A stretch of DNA of 64,000 nucleotides, taken from the NCBI RefSeq assembly GCF_027627475.1, contig NZ_CP115484.1, positions 1,906,001 to 1,970,000 on the forward strand. Direction: 5' to 3'. A program made the translations under genes and the position numbers. The first letter of the stretch is position 1. Each line of letters begins with the position of its first letter. A model generated the notes under the pieces. That model worked only from the letters and a program-made list of their open reading frames with translations. It made no database searches and was not told the DNA's origin. Of the stretch, positions 51,279 through 59,243 are shown piece by piece. Source of the DNA: Paenibacillus sp. SYP-B4298. Its GTDB lineage: Bacteria > Bacillota > Bacilli > Paenibacillales > Paenibacillaceae.

Positions 51279-51485
51279 ATGACCGTTGCAAGTCAAGTCA
51301 AAACATGTGTCGCTTCATTAAAGAGTGCGCAAGCTAGCCTGGAGCAGTTCGCTCTAGCTACTCAAAACCAGGAAGCGAAAACCTTGTTCACGAATGCTGC
51401 CGAGCAGACGCAGCAAATCGTAGACCAAGTATCTGCAAGGGTACAGCAGCTTGAAAATGAGGAGCCGCAATACAAAGGGTTCTAG
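51279..51485 (+). CDS. Small DUF1657 protein
   Basis: A 68-residue helical protein with QVKTCVASLKSAQASLEQFA and QNQEAKTLFTNAAEQTQQIVD, the whole of a DUF1657 domain. ATG 51279 follows GAGGGACG; the frame could start at 51261. DUF1657 genes accompany spoVA2mob-type operons. Here it diverges from the operon and duplicates the domain at the end of the DUF421 protein. Confidence 0.87.
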   Translation: MTVASQVKTCVASLKSAQASLEQFALATQNQEAKTLFTNAAEQTQQIVDQVSARVQQLENEEPQYKGF

Positions 51486-51557
51486 GGCGGCATAGCGTAA
51501 AATTGTTGCAGCATCGTATAGCATGGCCTGGACGCTGTATTATTGATCATAAGAACA

Positions 51558-51594
51558 GAGGAGCTGGCTAGCCGCAGTAGGCGGCTCCTCGTTT
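51558..51594 (+). terminator. Hairpin ahead of the deacetylase gene
   Basis: GAGGAGC (51558-51564) pairs with GCTCCTC (51584-51590), with GCCG/CGGC-like inner pairing, and GTTTCT follows. It probably ends the DUF1657 transcript. Confidence 0.6.
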
Positions 51595-51613
51595 CTGATG
51601 GAGAGGTGCAGTA

Positions 51614-52357
51614 ATGAGAGCATTGAAGCTTATCCTGCTAGGTCTAATGTTGGTCTGGCCATGTTCGGCAGAGCTGAGCGCCGCGCCCAAGGGCGGCAGA
51701 GCTTATTATGAGGCGCGCGGGGAAGTCATATGGGAGGTGCCGGGAGAGAAGAAACTGCTGGCGCTTACATTTGATGATGGACCTGACCCGGAGGATACCC
51801 CTAAAATTCTAGATATGCTGGCTAGCTTTCAGGTGAAGGCTACTTTCTTTGTCATTGGCAGTAAGGCAAGCAAGCACCCCGATTTATTGAAGCGAGAAAT
51901 GGAGGAAGGCCATGAGATCGCCAATCATACCTACACCCATCATTTTTTTGATCGAAGATCCTCTGCCGAGAAGATCGATAACGAAATAACAAAGACGCAG
52001 CAGGTCATACGCGATATTACCGGCAAAGGGCCGAAGCTGTTCCGTCCTCCTGGCGGCATGTTTAATGATGCCGTGCTGCGTCATGCCCGAAAGCAGGGGC
52101 TTCAGACGATTATGTGGTCGTGGCATCAGGATACGAAGGATTGGTCTCGCCCAGGAGTGCAATTTATTGTAAAAAAAGTCTTGAACAACGTGCGTAATGG
52201 CGATATTATATTGCTACATGACTATGTAAGCGGCAAGAGCCAGACGATTCAGGCGCTTGAGGTCATATTGCCCGCTCTGCGCAAGCAGGGCTATGAGTTT
52301 GTTACCGTCTCGGAGCTGCTCTCCAGTGCCGGGCATCTCGTTCCATCCATGAAGTAG
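51614..52357 (+). CDS. Polysaccharide deacetylase (PdaA/PdaB-like)
   Basis: A 247-residue secreted or anchored enzyme. A signal peptide (about 1-24) is followed by a complete NodB domain: TFDDGPD with Asp54 and Asp55, HTYTHH metal ligands, RPPGG, DTKDWSRPG and LLHDY. The family deacetylates N-acetylmuramic or N-acetylglucosamine in peptidoglycan. Beside the spoVA genes, a role in spore cortex (PdaA makes muramic lactam) is plausible. GGAGAGGTG precedes ATG 51614. Confidence 0.9.
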   Translation: MRALKLILLGLMLVWPCSAELSAAPKGGRAYYEARGEVIWEVPGEKKLLALTFDDGPDPEDTPKILDMLASFQVKATFFVIGSKASKHPDLLKREMEEGHEIANHTYTHHFFDRRSSAEKIDNEITKTQQVIRDITGKGPKLFRPPGGMFNDAVLRHARKQGLQTIMWSWHQDTKDWSRPGVQFIVKKVLNNVRNGDIILLHDYVSGKSQTIQALEVILPALRKQGYEFVTVSELLSSAGHLVPSMK

Positions 52358-52378
52358 GCATCGGCTCCACCCGATGCC
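52357..52378 (+). terminator. Short hairpin after the deacetylase
   Basis: GGCATCGG (52357-52364) pairs with CCGATGCC (52371-52378). No T-run, so weak. Confidence 0.4.
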
Positions 52379-52568
52379 TCTCTGGGTGCCATCAAGCGTC
52401 AAAGCTGCATGTAATGCTAACGGTACAGGCCTCCACCTTCTGGCGGCCCCGACCCTTAGTTGCAGCCTTCCCCGCGTCTGGTGCTTGCCCTATCGATCAG
52501 GTCATGATACGCATCGGTTTGCCTGTTCAAGCTGAAATCTCGTTGCCAGATAGGAGTATATTCGAATT

Positions 52569-53222
52569 ATGAAGCTCGGAGCCCGATTATCGGGCGCATT
52601 GTTGTTAAGTCTTCTGTGCGCTGTTGCTTTTGGGTGGCTTGCCTATATGGTCGGCAGAGATGCCATTCACTCCTTTGACCTTGCCATCATCCATGTCATC
52701 CAGGGCTGGGAGAAGCCTGAGCTGACGCGCTTCATGGAAGCGCTAGCTGTGATCGGCTCCACCAGGCCGGTCATGCTGATCTCGGTTACAGCCATGCTAT
52801 TGCTAGGCTTGCTGCTGCGGCATCGCAAGGAGCTGATCCTGTTTGTGTTTGCGGCAGGCGGTTCGGCGCTGCTGAATGTGGCGCTCAAGAACGCTTTTGT
52901 ACGCGAGCGGCCTACGATCTACCGGATCGTTGAGGAGAGCGGGTATAGCTTTCCGAGCGGACATGCGATGGCGGCCTTCAGCCTATATGGCATTCTCGCT
53001 TATCTGCTGTGGAAGCATATTCCTGCGAAGTGGGGGCGTGTGCTATTGTTGGCAGTAACTACGCTGATCATCTGCACGATGGGGATTAGCCGCATCTATC
53101 TGGGCGTTCACTATCCCAGCGACATCATCGGCGGCATTCTCGCCAGTGGCTTCTGGCTGGCTGTCTGCATCGGGATCTACACACATTATACAACCCGGCG
53201 ACCAGCCAAGCGCTATTCGTAA
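52569..53222 (+). CDS. PAP2 family phosphatase
   Basis: A 217-residue membrane protein with six helices. The three PAP2 motifs are complete: KNAFVRERP, PSGHAM and SRIYLGVHYPSDI. It dephosphorylates a lipid phosphate such as undecaprenyl pyrophosphate or phosphatidic acid on the outer face of the membrane. AGGAG lies 12 bases before ATG 52569. Stand-alone. Confidence 0.92.
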   Translation: MKLGARLSGALLLSLLCAVAFGWLAYMVGRDAIHSFDLAIIHVIQGWEKPELTRFMEALAVIGSTRPVMLISVTAMLLLGLLLRHRKELILFVFAAGGSALLNVALKNAFVRERPTIYRIVEESGYSFPSGHAMAAFSLYGILAYLLWKHIPAKWGRVLLLAVTTLIICTMGISRIYLGVHYPSDIIGGILASGFWLAVCIGIYTHYTTRRPAKRYS

Positions 53223-53285
53223 TGCTTCTCTCAGGCTTCCTTGCTCCGATGAGCAGGGGAGCCTGCTTGCTAGTACGAACATACG

Positions 53286-53333
53286 AACAGAGCCTTCAAC
53301 GATGCCATGGTGGCATGGGTTGAAGGCTCTGTT
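53286..53333. terminator. Long bidirectional hairpin
   Basis: AACAGAGCCTTCAAC (53286-53300) pairs with GTTGAAGGCTCTGTT (53319-53333), and ATGCCA/TGGCAT inside, 21 pairs in all. Convergent genes on both sides. Confidence 0.8.
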
Positions 53334-53348
53334 AATGAACGTACAGGA

Positions 53349-54758
53349 TCAGTGGGCAGGCACAGGCGGCTGATCTGCCACATCAGGCTTGACTAGCGCG
53401 TGCTTCTCCCAGGAGCGGCTGCGCCAGCGGTATGACATAATAAATGCGCGCATCCACTCATCGGCTGCGATCGCCAGCCAGATACCGGCCAGCCCCATGT
53501 CAAGCTGGAACACAAGCACGTAGCCGAGCGGGACACTCATGCCGACCATGGTGAACATGCCGACCCATAGCGGGAACTTGGCGTCTCCCGAGGCGCGCAA
53601 CGAATTAACGATAATGATGTTGATTGTTCTCCCGGTCTCCAGCACGATGCTGAGTAGCAGTACTTGGGCGCCGAGGCGAATAATCTCCGGATCATCGGTG
53701 AAGATCGACATGAGCTGCACGCGGAAGGTGATAATGATAGCGATCATGACCAATGTAGCAATGCTCGCAGAGCGCGCGCTTTTCCATACCCGGATGTAGG
53801 CCGCGTCCGGGCGTCCGGCGCCGACCATGCGACCGACGATAATGGAGGTGCCCATGCCGATCGCGAAGGCGAACAGGTAGATGAACATCGAGATATTCCC
53901 CGCGTATTGTCTGGCTGCCATGGAGGCTTCCCCCAGGAAGGTGGCGTAGAACAAAAACACCATCTGACAGGAATGGTACATCACCTGCTCGAGTGCAGAC
54001 GGGATGCCAATCTTCAAGATTTTGGCGATATAGCTTTTGGACAGAGCGAAGTAATATTGCCATTCTATACGAACCGCCATAATTCGATACAGCAGCCAGA
54101 AAAAGACCACGATGGCTAGCGCCCGGCTGGCGACCGAGGAGATTGCAGCGCCTTCCACCCCAAGCTGAGGCATGCCCAGCTTGCCGAAGATCAACGCATA
54201 GTTGCCGACGATATGGATGATGTTCATCCCGAGAGATACATACATCGCTTCTTTGGTATAGCCGTGTACACGGATGATGGCGGCCAGCGAGTTAATGATG
54301 GCTTGCAGGAAGATCGCGCCACCGACGATGACGAGATAGCTCTTGGCGAATTCCAGTATCTCGCCCCGCAGATTCATCGTTTCCAGCATGCGGTGCCCCA
54401 TCGCAATAAAGACTCCGCTGATCGCCAGACCGACGATCAGGTTCATGGTCACAGCGAGCGCCGAGATGCGCGAAGCCTCCATAAATTTGCGTGACCCGAT
54501 ATACTGGGCGACAACAATGGATGCCCCGTTGCCTATTACCTCCAGGATCAGAATGGAAATGTGAAGAAACTGATTCGCTGCCCCGACTCCGGACACAGCA
54601 TTGTCAGAAATTTCGCTAAGCATGAGCGTGTCGACGATACCCATGAGCATAAACAGAAATATTTCGAAAAAAATAGGCCACGTCAGGGAGAACAAGTGCA
54701 GCTCCTTGCCTGGTTGCTGATCGTTGGCGCGCACTGGAGCTGTCTTGGCAGCTTTCAT
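53349..54758 (-). CDS. MATE family efflux transporter
   Basis: A 469-residue antiporter with 12 helices in two similar halves (WPIFFEIFLFMLMGIVDTLM near the start and GIPSALEQVMYHSCQMVF in the middle). The pattern fits MATE proteins that export cationic drugs with Na+ or H+. The start ATG 54758 has only GAAGATGA upstream. Stand-alone. No regulator nearby. Confidence 0.93.
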   Translation of the reverse strand: MKAAKTAPVRANDQQPGKELHLFSLTWPIFFEIFLFMLMGIVDTLMLSEISDNAVSGVGAANQFLHISILILEVIGNGASIVVAQYIGSRKFMEASRISALAVTMNLIVGLAISGVFIAMGHRMLETMNLRGEILEFAKSYLVIVGGAIFLQAIINSLAAIIRVHGYTKEAMYVSLGMNIIHIVGNYALIFGKLGMPQLGVEGAAISSVASRALAIVVFFWLLYRIMAVRIEWQYYFALSKSYIAKILKIGIPSALEQVMYHSCQMVFLFYATFLGEASMAARQYAGNISMFIYLFAFAIGMGTSIIVGRMVGAGRPDAAYIRVWKSARSASIATLVMIAIIITFRVQLMSIFTDDPEIIRLGAQVLLLSIVLETGRTINIIIVNSLRASGDAKFPLWVGMFTMVGMSVPLGYVLVFQLDMGLAGIWLAIAADEWMRAFIMSYRWRSRSWEKHALVKPDVADQPPVPAH

Positions 54759-54959
54759 GTTGGATCATCTTCTTTCGTTATCAAAATAGGCCAAATCGTA
54801 TCGTAGCATAAAGCACAGCGCTTTGCATCAAAAAAATTGTGCCCTTAAGCACAAGATTCTCTGGCATGTTGAGCAAGGTAATGCTACAATCCAATTCACG
54901 AACCTGTTGCTGCGATAAACAAGGTGGCAGGCGAAGAGGACAGAAAGTGAGGATGGCGC

Positions 54960-55253
54960 GTGAATATTATTGAATTTCAAGTGGAGTATGTCAAAGACCC
55001 GTTCGGTATATTGGATGGCCGGCGTTATGAATTTATATTGGATCTGGAGCTGGACGAGGAGGACGAGCTGTACTCGCCGCACGGCGTCTATGTGAAGGCC
55101 ATCTACAGGGTGAGCGAGGGGGGCGGTAACGTAGTGAAGCATGAGCTGTACGAGCGCACGACGAACCGATACCTGGAGTTCGAGCTGGAGGACGAGGAGC
55201 TGGCCGAGTTGGAAGCCTTCTGCGCGGCGCATTATGTGGAGGCGGACGAGTAA
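54960..55253 (+). CDS. DUF6509 family protein
   Basis: A 97-residue acidic protein. VKDPFGILDGRRYEFILDLE, ELYSPHGVYVKAIYRV and ERTTNRYLEFELEDEE follow the DUF6509 pattern known from Bacillus and Paenibacillus. It starts with GTG. No known function; appears to be cytoplasmic. Confidence 0.72.
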   Translation: MNIIEFQVEYVKDPFGILDGRRYEFILDLELDEEDELYSPHGVYVKAIYRVSEGGGNVVKHELYERTTNRYLEFELEDEELAELEAFCAAHYVEADE

Positions 55254-55379
55254 GAAGTGCGCTGTCCTGTAGCTGGTAAGCCTACGCCTGCGTGCCTGAG
55301 GCTTCCCATAAGCACGTAGCTGTTTGTTGGCGGCGTGAGGCTATAAGGCTCCGATCGAATCGCTAAGGAGGATATATGG

Positions 55380-55724
55380 ATGCCCCAATTGACAGTAAGA
55401 GGAGTAGAGGCGTCAGTCATCGCACAGGTGAGTGCGGCACTGCTCGAAGATATGGCTCAGCTATGCGAATGCGGGACAGATAACTTCACCATCGATTGCC
55501 TGCAGCTTACAGCGGTAGGTGCTGATGGTGTAGGTGTGGTGTTTCCATTTGTAGAGGTAGCATGGTTCGAGCGTGGCCGAGAGATTCGTGATCAACTGGC
55601 CCGATGTATTGCGAGCCATCTGTCCGAAGCAGGAATCCAGGAGGTCGAGATCGCATTTAAGGTATATGAGCAGGATAGCTACTATATAAATGGACGCTCG
55701 TGCGCCAGGATGCAAGATAGCTAG
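55380..55724 (+). CDS. DUF1904 family protein (tautomerase-like fold)
   Basis: A 114-residue protein. MPQLTVRGVEAS, CECGTDNFTIDCL, VEVAWFERG and FKVYEQDSYYING match DUF1904, a small family with MIF/tautomerase-like fold. Pro2 would become the N-terminal Pro after Met removal, as in tautomerases. AGGAGG is 8 bases before ATG 55380. Function unknown. Confidence 0.8.
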   Translation: MPQLTVRGVEASVIAQVSAALLEDMAQLCECGTDNFTIDCLQLTAVGADGVGVVFPFVEVAWFERGREIRDQLARCIASHLSEAGIQEVEIAFKVYEQDSYYINGRSCARMQDS

Positions 55725-55848
55725 TCAAGCGGTTTGTGTCCTTGGAGCAGTTAGTATAAAATGGGAATAGCGGGGCGGGTGTTAAGCTGCCCGCTGTGTG
55801 GGCTTGAGTGCTCCCCGTATACAACTGTTCATATAGGAGGTAGTAGCG

Positions 55849-56538
55849 TTGGACATTATCTATCACGGACATTCCTGTATTCAGATTACCTCAAGCGACC
55901 AATCGATTATTATTGATCCGTTCATTACGCATAATCCGCTGGCGACAGTAAGTGCGGACGATATTCGGGTGAAGCACATTTTGCTTACTCATGCGCATGA
56001 GGACCATATTGGTGATGCCGCGCTCATCGCCAGAAACAATGATGCAACGATCGTGTCGATGGTCGAGCTGGCGAACTATTTTAGCTTCCAGGGCTTGCGC
56101 ACGCACGGGATGAATCTGGGAGGAGCGCGTGAATTCGAATTCGGCAAGGTGAAGCTGACGCAAGCCTTCCATAGTTCTGGCATTACGCTGCCGCAGGAGA
56201 AGCAGATTATGTATATGGGCATGGCGAGCGGACTTCTACTGACGATCGAGGGCAAGACGATCTATCATGCTGGGGATACAGCGCTATTCAGTGATATGAA
56301 GATGTATGGCGAGCTGAACAGCATTGATCTTGCGTTCCTGCCGATCGGGGACAATTATACGATGGGGCCTGAAGATGCGATGATAGCGGCGGGTTGGCTC
56401 CGTGCGAAGCTGACAGTGCCGGTGCATTACAATACGTTCGATCTCGTGAAGCAGGACGGTCGGCAGTTCGTGGACAAGTTGGCGGAGAATGGACTGGATG
56501 GCTTGTTCGTGCAGCCTGGAGAGTCGTTCCGGCTGTAG
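55849..56538 (+). CDS. UPF0173 metal-dependent hydrolase (YtkL-like)
   Basis: A 229-residue metallo-beta-lactamase-fold enzyme. It has the metal motif THAHEDHIGD, a late His and Asp in YHAGDTALFS and His in VPVHYNTF. Starts with TTG 55849, eight bases after AGGAGG. Homologous to B. subtilis YtkL. Substrate unknown. Confidence 0.92.
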   Translation: MDIIYHGHSCIQITSSDQSIIIDPFITHNPLATVSADDIRVKHILLTHAHEDHIGDAALIARNNDATIVSMVELANYFSFQGLRTHGMNLGGAREFEFGKVKLTQAFHSSGITLPQEKQIMYMGMASGLLLTIEGKTIYHAGDTALFSDMKMYGELNSIDLAFLPIGDNYTMGPEDAMIAAGWLRAKLTVPVHYNTFDLVKQDGRQFVDKLAENGLDGLFVQPGESFRL

Positions 56539-56638
56539 CCTTGTTCTAGCCTGGATGTGGCCTGTCAGGCGATCAGTGCAGCCCAAGCCGCCTGGCAGAG
56601 GCTTGCTTGGATGACGAGAGGGAATGGAGGAGACGGTG

Positions 56639-57502
56639 ATGAACGAGAGGTCCTTTCAGTATACGCTGGAATCAGCGGATCGCGAGGAGCGCATCATTCG
56701 CGGCACTATCCACTATGCCGCAGCCCAAGAGCCGCGAGGCACGGTCGTGCTGCTGCACGGCTTCAAAGGCTTCAAGGATTGGGGGATGTTTCCTTATGTC
56801 GCCCAGGGGCTGGCTCAATCGGCGGATGTGATCCGGTTCAATATGTCACGCGCCGGTGTGGGAGCTTCACTGACGGAGTTTGATGAATTGTCCAAGTTCG
56901 GGAGACAGACCATCTCCGGAGATCTGGAAGACCTGGGCAGTCTCCTTGATCGTCTGCGCAGCGGGACACTGCCTATCGATGGCGGCAGAGCCCCTGCGTC
57001 GCAGCAAGTGATTCTGCTCGGCCACAGCCGCGGCGGCGGCGAAGCGCTCGTCTGGGCGCTGGATCACCCGGAAGCGGTAGCTGGCGTCATCACCTGGAAT
57101 GGGACGGTGCGGTTCGAGGATATGTTCGGGGAGAAGGAGCTGCAGACCATGCGAGAGCAGGGCGTGGCGATGATCCACAATGCCCGTACTGGTCAGCAGA
57201 TGCCGCTGGAACGAGTGATCGCAGACGATCTGTTGTTGTATCGGGAACGATACGACATCGTGAGTCGAATCGTTGAGCTGTCTGTACCGGCGTTGCTCAT
57301 CCAAGGGGAGCAGGACTTCGAGCGTCTCGTTCGCGGCTCGGAGCTGCTGGCAGAGCGCAACCGCTCTCTGGAGCGGGTGATCATCGAAGGGGGCGACCAC
57401 ACCTTTGGCGGGAAGCATCCCTTTCAGGGGACGACGGCTGCGCTTGATGCGGCGATTGCGGTGGCATTGGAGCGCATCGAGCGTTGGCTGGCAGCATCCT
57501 GA
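56639..57502 (+). CDS. Alpha/beta hydrolase
   Basis: A 287-residue soluble hydrolase. It has the oxyanion loop LLHGFKGFKDWG, the nucleophile elbow GHSRGG, a late Asp in GEQDFERL and His in GGDHTFGG. ATG 56639 is chosen since GGAGGAG lies six bases upstream. Substrate unknown; related to dienelactone-hydrolase-like esterases. Confidence 0.87.
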   Translation: MNERSFQYTLESADREERIIRGTIHYAAAQEPRGTVVLLHGFKGFKDWGMFPYVAQGLAQSADVIRFNMSRAGVGASLTEFDELSKFGRQTISGDLEDLGSLLDRLRSGTLPIDGGRAPASQQVILLGHSRGGGEALVWALDHPEAVAGVITWNGTVRFEDMFGEKELQTMREQGVAMIHNARTGQQMPLERVIADDLLLYRERYDIVSRIVELSVPALLIQGEQDFERLVRGSELLAERNRSLERVIIEGGDHTFGGKHPFQGTTAALDAAIAVALERIERWLAAS

Positions 57503-57689
57503 ACTTAATGAACCTCGGAACATATAGCTCTCTCGCCGCTGAGCGAGGGTATGGATGCGGGCGAGCAGAGCTTTGACAGCTAGGAGATGCCGACATATAA
57601 TGGGTAGGCATTGTAGTAAGTAACGATCACGGAATCGTAGATCCGGTAGAATACATATGGGTGAACGAACTGCGCGGGGAGACAGTGCT

Positions 57690-58832
57690 ATGGTTACGCT
57701 GTTATGGATATTGCTCGGTATACTGTGCCTGCAGCTCGTGTTCGTTCTCTGGAATTTGCCGCAAATGCCCAGGCTGTCTCGTCTAGGCAGCCGGGACGGC
57801 AGCGAGGGGCAGGCTGAGGAGCTGCCAGTGCAGCTATCTGTGTTGATTCCGGCACGCAATGAGGAAGTGAACATCGGAGCGTGTCTTGATGCTGTTCTGG
57901 CCAACGACTATCCGTTCCTTGAGGTGCTGGTGTTGAATGATCGTTCTACAGACAGCACGGCCGAGGAGATCGGCAAGAGAAGCATACGCGATAACAGAGT
58001 GCGCATGATTGAAGGTGCGGAGCTGCCTCCGGGCTGGCTGGGGAAATCCTATGCCTGCCATCAATTGGCACAGCAGGCGACAGGAGAGTGGTGGCTGTAT
58101 CTGGATGCGGATGCGCGGCTCGCCCCTCATGCGCTTGCGCGGGCAGCCCGTGCTGCTGCCAGACAGCAGCGCGGGCTGCTGACCGGCTTTGCGCGGCAGG
58201 TGACCGAAACGTGGCTGGAGAAGCTGGTGGTGCCGATGATGCTGTTCGTTATTGCTTGCCATCTGCCGATCCGTCTGGTGCGGCGTTCGAGAGATCCGCG
58301 GTTTGCGGCGGCTCATGGAGGCTTCATGCTCATACAGCGTGATACCTACTTCAAGCTGGGAGGACATGAGGCATTCAAGGACAGTATGGTTGACGATATG
58401 TCACTGGCTCGCGCGGTCAAGCAGATCGGAGAACCGCTGGAGCTGATGCAAATCGGAAGCGAAGTATCGATGCGTATGTACCGCAATGCTTCCGAGGTGT
58501 GGAATGGCTATAAGAAGAATATGTATGACGGGGTGGGGCGCAGTGCCACCCTGCTGGGACTCGTATTGTGCATGTATATGATGTTGTACGTATTTCCTTG
58601 GATGATGCTGCCGTGGGCAGCCTTGCACCCGGAGCTGCTTGTTCCGGCTGTGGGGCTATGTCTATTAGGCATCGTACTGAAGGCACGGGTGAATCATTGG
58701 TGCGGGCAGCCGGTCTGGCTGTCAGTGCTGATGCCCCTGTGTGCGGCGGCGATGGTTGTCATCGGCTTCGAATCGTGGCGCGCGGCCGTGCGCGGGAGTG
58801 GCTACAGTTGGAAGGGACGAACCTATCATTAA
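57690..58832 (+). CDS. CrtQ-like family 2 glycosyltransferase
   Basis: A 380-residue enzyme. A helix (about 3-22) precedes the GT2 domain, with LIPARNEE, LNDRSTDST, LYLDADARL and the acceptor-side motif SMVDDMSLARAV. Three hydrophobic segments follow, and the end GYSWKGRTYH resembles that of CrtQ (VEWKGRQY). Together with crtP and crtQ 3-5 kb on, it may add sugar to a carotenoid or lipid. ATG 57690 has GGGGAGA about 8 bases upstream. The terminator at 58898 follows. Confidence 0.78.
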   Translation: MVTLLWILLGILCLQLVFVLWNLPQMPRLSRLGSRDGSEGQAEELPVQLSVLIPARNEEVNIGACLDAVLANDYPFLEVLVLNDRSTDSTAEEIGKRSIRDNRVRMIEGAELPPGWLGKSYACHQLAQQATGEWWLYLDADARLAPHALARAARAAARQQRGLLTGFARQVTETWLEKLVVPMMLFVIACHLPIRLVRRSRDPRFAAAHGGFMLIQRDTYFKLGGHEAFKDSMVDDMSLARAVKQIGEPLELMQIGSEVSMRMYRNASEVWNGYKKNMYDGVGRSATLLGLVLCMYMMLYVFPWMMLPWAALHPELLVPAVGLCLLGIVLKARVNHWCGQPVWLSVLMPLCAAAMVVIGFESWRAAVRGSGYSWKGRTYH

Positions 58833-58897
58833 GACAGCCGATATTGTAGATTCGTAAGCTGTGGGTTCGCACAGCTTGGGAACAAGGTTCTGGAAAG

Positions 58898-58937
58898 GCG
58901 CAGACTCTCCGATATCGGGAGAGCCTGCGTCTTTTCT
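58898..58937 (+). terminator. Intrinsic terminator after the glycosyltransferase
   Basis: GCGCAG and CTCTCC (58898-58910) pair with GGAGAG and CTGCGT (58918-58930), one mismatch between, followed by CTTTTCTG. Confidence 0.8.
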
Positions 58938-59132
58938 GTGGTGGGGCGCGGCTGAACGGGGAGTCTGGACAGGATACGACAAGCCTGTCCCATGGTGCGA
59001 GTAAGATGGAGTCATAATATTATATTTATGCTCATAAAATGTTGAACTTTTTTATAAACAGCAACGTCTATTAAGTATAACACCGGAGGCAGGGAGCTAC
59101 CGAGAATTTAATACAGGAAAGGGCAGACAGAC
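58938..59132. other. Leader region upstream of the OatA-like gene
   Basis: An AT-rich stretch (59010-59085) with TTGAAC (59042) and TATAAC (59076) at unsuitable spacing. An isolated GGAGGCAGGGAG (59084) has no start codon behind it. Nothing else seen. Confidence 0.35.
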
Positions 59133-59243
59133 ATGAGCAGCATGACATCATTCAGGCTGGCCGCACAAGCCGCAGCGGCAACGTACATTATGAAACGAGG
59201 GATGATTGGACCTGGCGCAAGGGGAGGGCATCGATATGTCTAA
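59133..59243 (+). CDS. Possible 36-residue upstream peptide overlapping the oatA start
   Basis: ATG 59133 follows GGAAAGGG at about 9 bases and opens a frame starting MSSMTSFRLAAQAAAATYIM. It ends at TAA 59241-59243, 8 bases inside the next gene. The overlap suggests translation coupling. No family recognised. It could be a chance frame. Confidence 0.35.
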   Translation: MSSMTSFRLAAQAAAATYIMKRGMIGPGARGGHRYV

